Shown here: positions 63,201-64,000 of the stretch, piece after piece
Layout of the letters: each line of letters begins with the position of its first letter
Position numbering within the stretch: the stretch's first letter is position 1
NCBI GenBank assembly: GCA_040954595.2
Contig: CM082580.2
Coordinates: 7,998,001-8,062,000, forward strand
Direction: 5' to 3'
Length of the DNA stretch: 64,000 nt
From: Balanoglossus misakiensis
Taxonomy: Eukaryota > Hemichordata
Program-made: the position numbers and the translations under genes
Notes under the pieces: model-generated
Seen by the model: only the letters and a program-made list of their open reading frames with translations
Database searches by the model: none
What the model was told of the DNA's origin: nothing

Positions 63201-63710
63201 CTGGCCTTCTGCCATCCAGACCTGTACAATGGAGTGTGCAATTCACAGCAGCAAAATACACAAGTGACAAACCATCACTGGATTATACAAGCGAGCTATA
63301 ATTGTTAATCAGATTATGTGCATGTACACAGGTTACATTGTAGAGAACTACTTTTAATACCATCAATATTGAGCGAATAGCAAAACATTATTTTTTTTTA
63401 CTCTACGCATCAATAAAATACATCCTCAGTGCATTTACATTACCTAGGCAGTCAACAATTGTACTTGACCCAGTCAATGACAATTACTGATCTCAAGTAT
63501 CTTTTTGCACTGTGGAATTTTTAAAAGACTCGGCATCTGGTTCTACAGTACAACATCAAGACATGGGTTCATTCTATTTTTTTTTACAAATCATATATTA
63601 CATTCACCATGTCAATAATTTCAGAGAATAATTAAAGCAAACAATACTTACTAAAGGTGACTTGTAATAAAATTGAAGAATATTAATAAAATCTGTAATT
63701 GTTAACATTC
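57239..63710 (-). CDS. PRKAG: AMP-activated protein kinase gamma subunit, 3' nine coding exons (5' end outside window)
   Basis: The nucleotide-sensing regulatory subunit of AMPK, built from four CBS motifs. Exons, 5' to 3': 63652–63710, 61773–61818, 59973–60024, 59614–59740, 58448–58528, 58069–58191, 57622–57768, 57375–57468, 57239–57249. All junctions are GT–AG and in phase, giving about 245 residues from the end of CBS1 ([19 protein letters not shown]) to the stop. Diagnostic stretches: [21 protein letters not shown] (CBS2), [20 protein letters not shown] (CBS3), [14 protein letters not shown], and [10 protein letters not shown] with SLSDIL (CBS4). The His-Arg pairs of CBS2 and CBS4, which contact AMP/ATP in mammalian gamma (His151/Arg152 and His298/Arg299 in gamma-1), are intact. 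The last coding exon adds only GT TTG GAT TAA. Which vertebrate paralogue it matches cannot be judged without the N-terminus. Confidence 0.95.
59108..59161 (-). other. Candidate in-frame cassette exon of AMPK gamma
   Basis: On the minus strand ATATGTTTCCAG precedes 54 nt (18 codons) beginning ATGCAAAGT and ending GAGAAAAG before GTTGTA. Both flanking constitutive junctions are phase 0, so inclusion would insert [18 protein letters not shown] in frame into the CBS2–CBS3 linker. The acceptor is good and the donor weak, as expected for a skipped exon. The peptide is Ser-rich and hydrophilic. Confidence 0.3.
59509..59524 (+). repeat. C16 homopolymer
   Basis: Sixteen consecutive C residues within an AMPK gamma intron. 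Confidence 0.9.
60025..61772 (-). other. AMPK gamma intron between ETWR and VLQN exons
   Basis: A 1.7-kb phase-1 intron. It holds a CTCF-like motif at 60320–60334 followed by a TATATAAG string (60335–60343). No other structure recognised. Confidence 0.7.
60320..60334 (+). promoter_or_regulatory. CTCF-like motif
   Basis: CCACAAGGTGGCGCA matches 13 of 15 positions of CCASYAGRKGGCRSY, in plus orientation, opposite to the two sites at 54 kb. Confidence 0.35.
61819..63651 (-). other. AMPK gamma intron upstream of the ELEEHK exon
   Basis: A 1.8-kb phase-0 intron. It holds repeat family B copy 2 (62080–62250) and a segment at about 62860–63110 that is open on both strands and contains the octamer ATTTGCAT at 63000–63007, possibly an intronic regulatory element. 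Confidence 0.6.
62080..62250 (+). repeat. Dispersed repeat family B, copy 2
   Basis: Partner of 33650–33830. Here the order is TATGCTCATATATGGTTA, a T-run, GCATGGCCACC, GAAAATCTGCC and TTTGCATGA. Confidence 0.5.
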
Positions 63711-64000
63711 CTGTGGGTGAAAAAAAACAGAGAGATAAGCATTGTCATTTCTGACATATTAAATATTTATTTCAATAAAAAAATGAATGAGTGATGAGTT
63801 TGTGATGTTTCTTTGATGTTTGTGCAAATTCCTGAATTCCTGTATTATTCATAATCCCACCCTACAGTTTTCTAATGGATTCTTTGATGAGTGATTGTAC
63901 TGTCAGCAAAGGATAGCATTGTGATATTCAAAGCCAGCCTGCGGTATTCAAATATAGTTGATAAATTGTTGTTTACTGGGGGAATAATACGCCAGTTGAA
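63711..64000 (-). other. AMPK gamma intron running off the right edge
   Basis: AT-rich. No exon for the first part of CBS1 is present, so the gene's 5' exons, promoter and N-terminus lie outside the window. Confidence 0.7.

Overview
The window is genomic DNA from an invertebrate animal. Genes are split by GT–AG introns, coding exons are GC-richer than their AT-rich surroundings, and simple repeats and short dispersed repeats are plentiful. The gene set points to a bilaterian that keeps both bursicon subunits, which chordates are generally held to have lost, and also has a THSD7-type receptor. An ambulacrarian (hemichordate or echinoderm) fits best. A lophotrochozoan cannot be excluded from sequence alone.

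Layout. (1) 1–29 kb is gene-poor, with two minus-strand cystine-knot hormone genes about 14 kb apart: bursicon alpha (one coding exon, 3594–3998) and bursicon beta (two coding exons, 18141–22542). Each has a strong 3' splice site just upstream of its ATG, so each probably has a leader intron. A large foldback sits inside the bursicon beta intron. (2) 29.3–48.2 kb holds a complete THSD7-like gene on the plus strand. Its 24 coding exons were joined by eye; they stay in frame throughout and give 1538 residues: signal peptide, 21 alternating thrombospondin type-1 modules, a small Cys-rich segment, one membrane span and a short tail. (3) 50.8–51.9 kb holds an intronless class A GPCR on the minus strand (345 aa), adenosine-receptor-like in places but with non-standard micro-switch residues. 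(4) 57.2–63.7 kb holds the 3' part of an AMPK gamma gene on the minus strand: nine coding exons from the end of CBS1 to the stop. Its 5' part lies beyond the right edge.

The two bursicon genes encode the partners of one secreted heterodimer and are the only clearly functionally linked genes here. THSD7, the GPCR and AMPK gamma look like unrelated neighbours.

The remaining DNA contains dispersed repeat families in two copies each, a 160-bp-arm inverted repeat, a (GAT)n/(ATC)n hairpin tract, CTCF-like motifs between the GPCR and AMPK gamma, YY1-like ATGGCG motifs in the bursicon interval, and several exon-like segments with good splice signals that I could not assign. One of these is a 54-nt in-frame cassette candidate inside the AMPK gamma gene.
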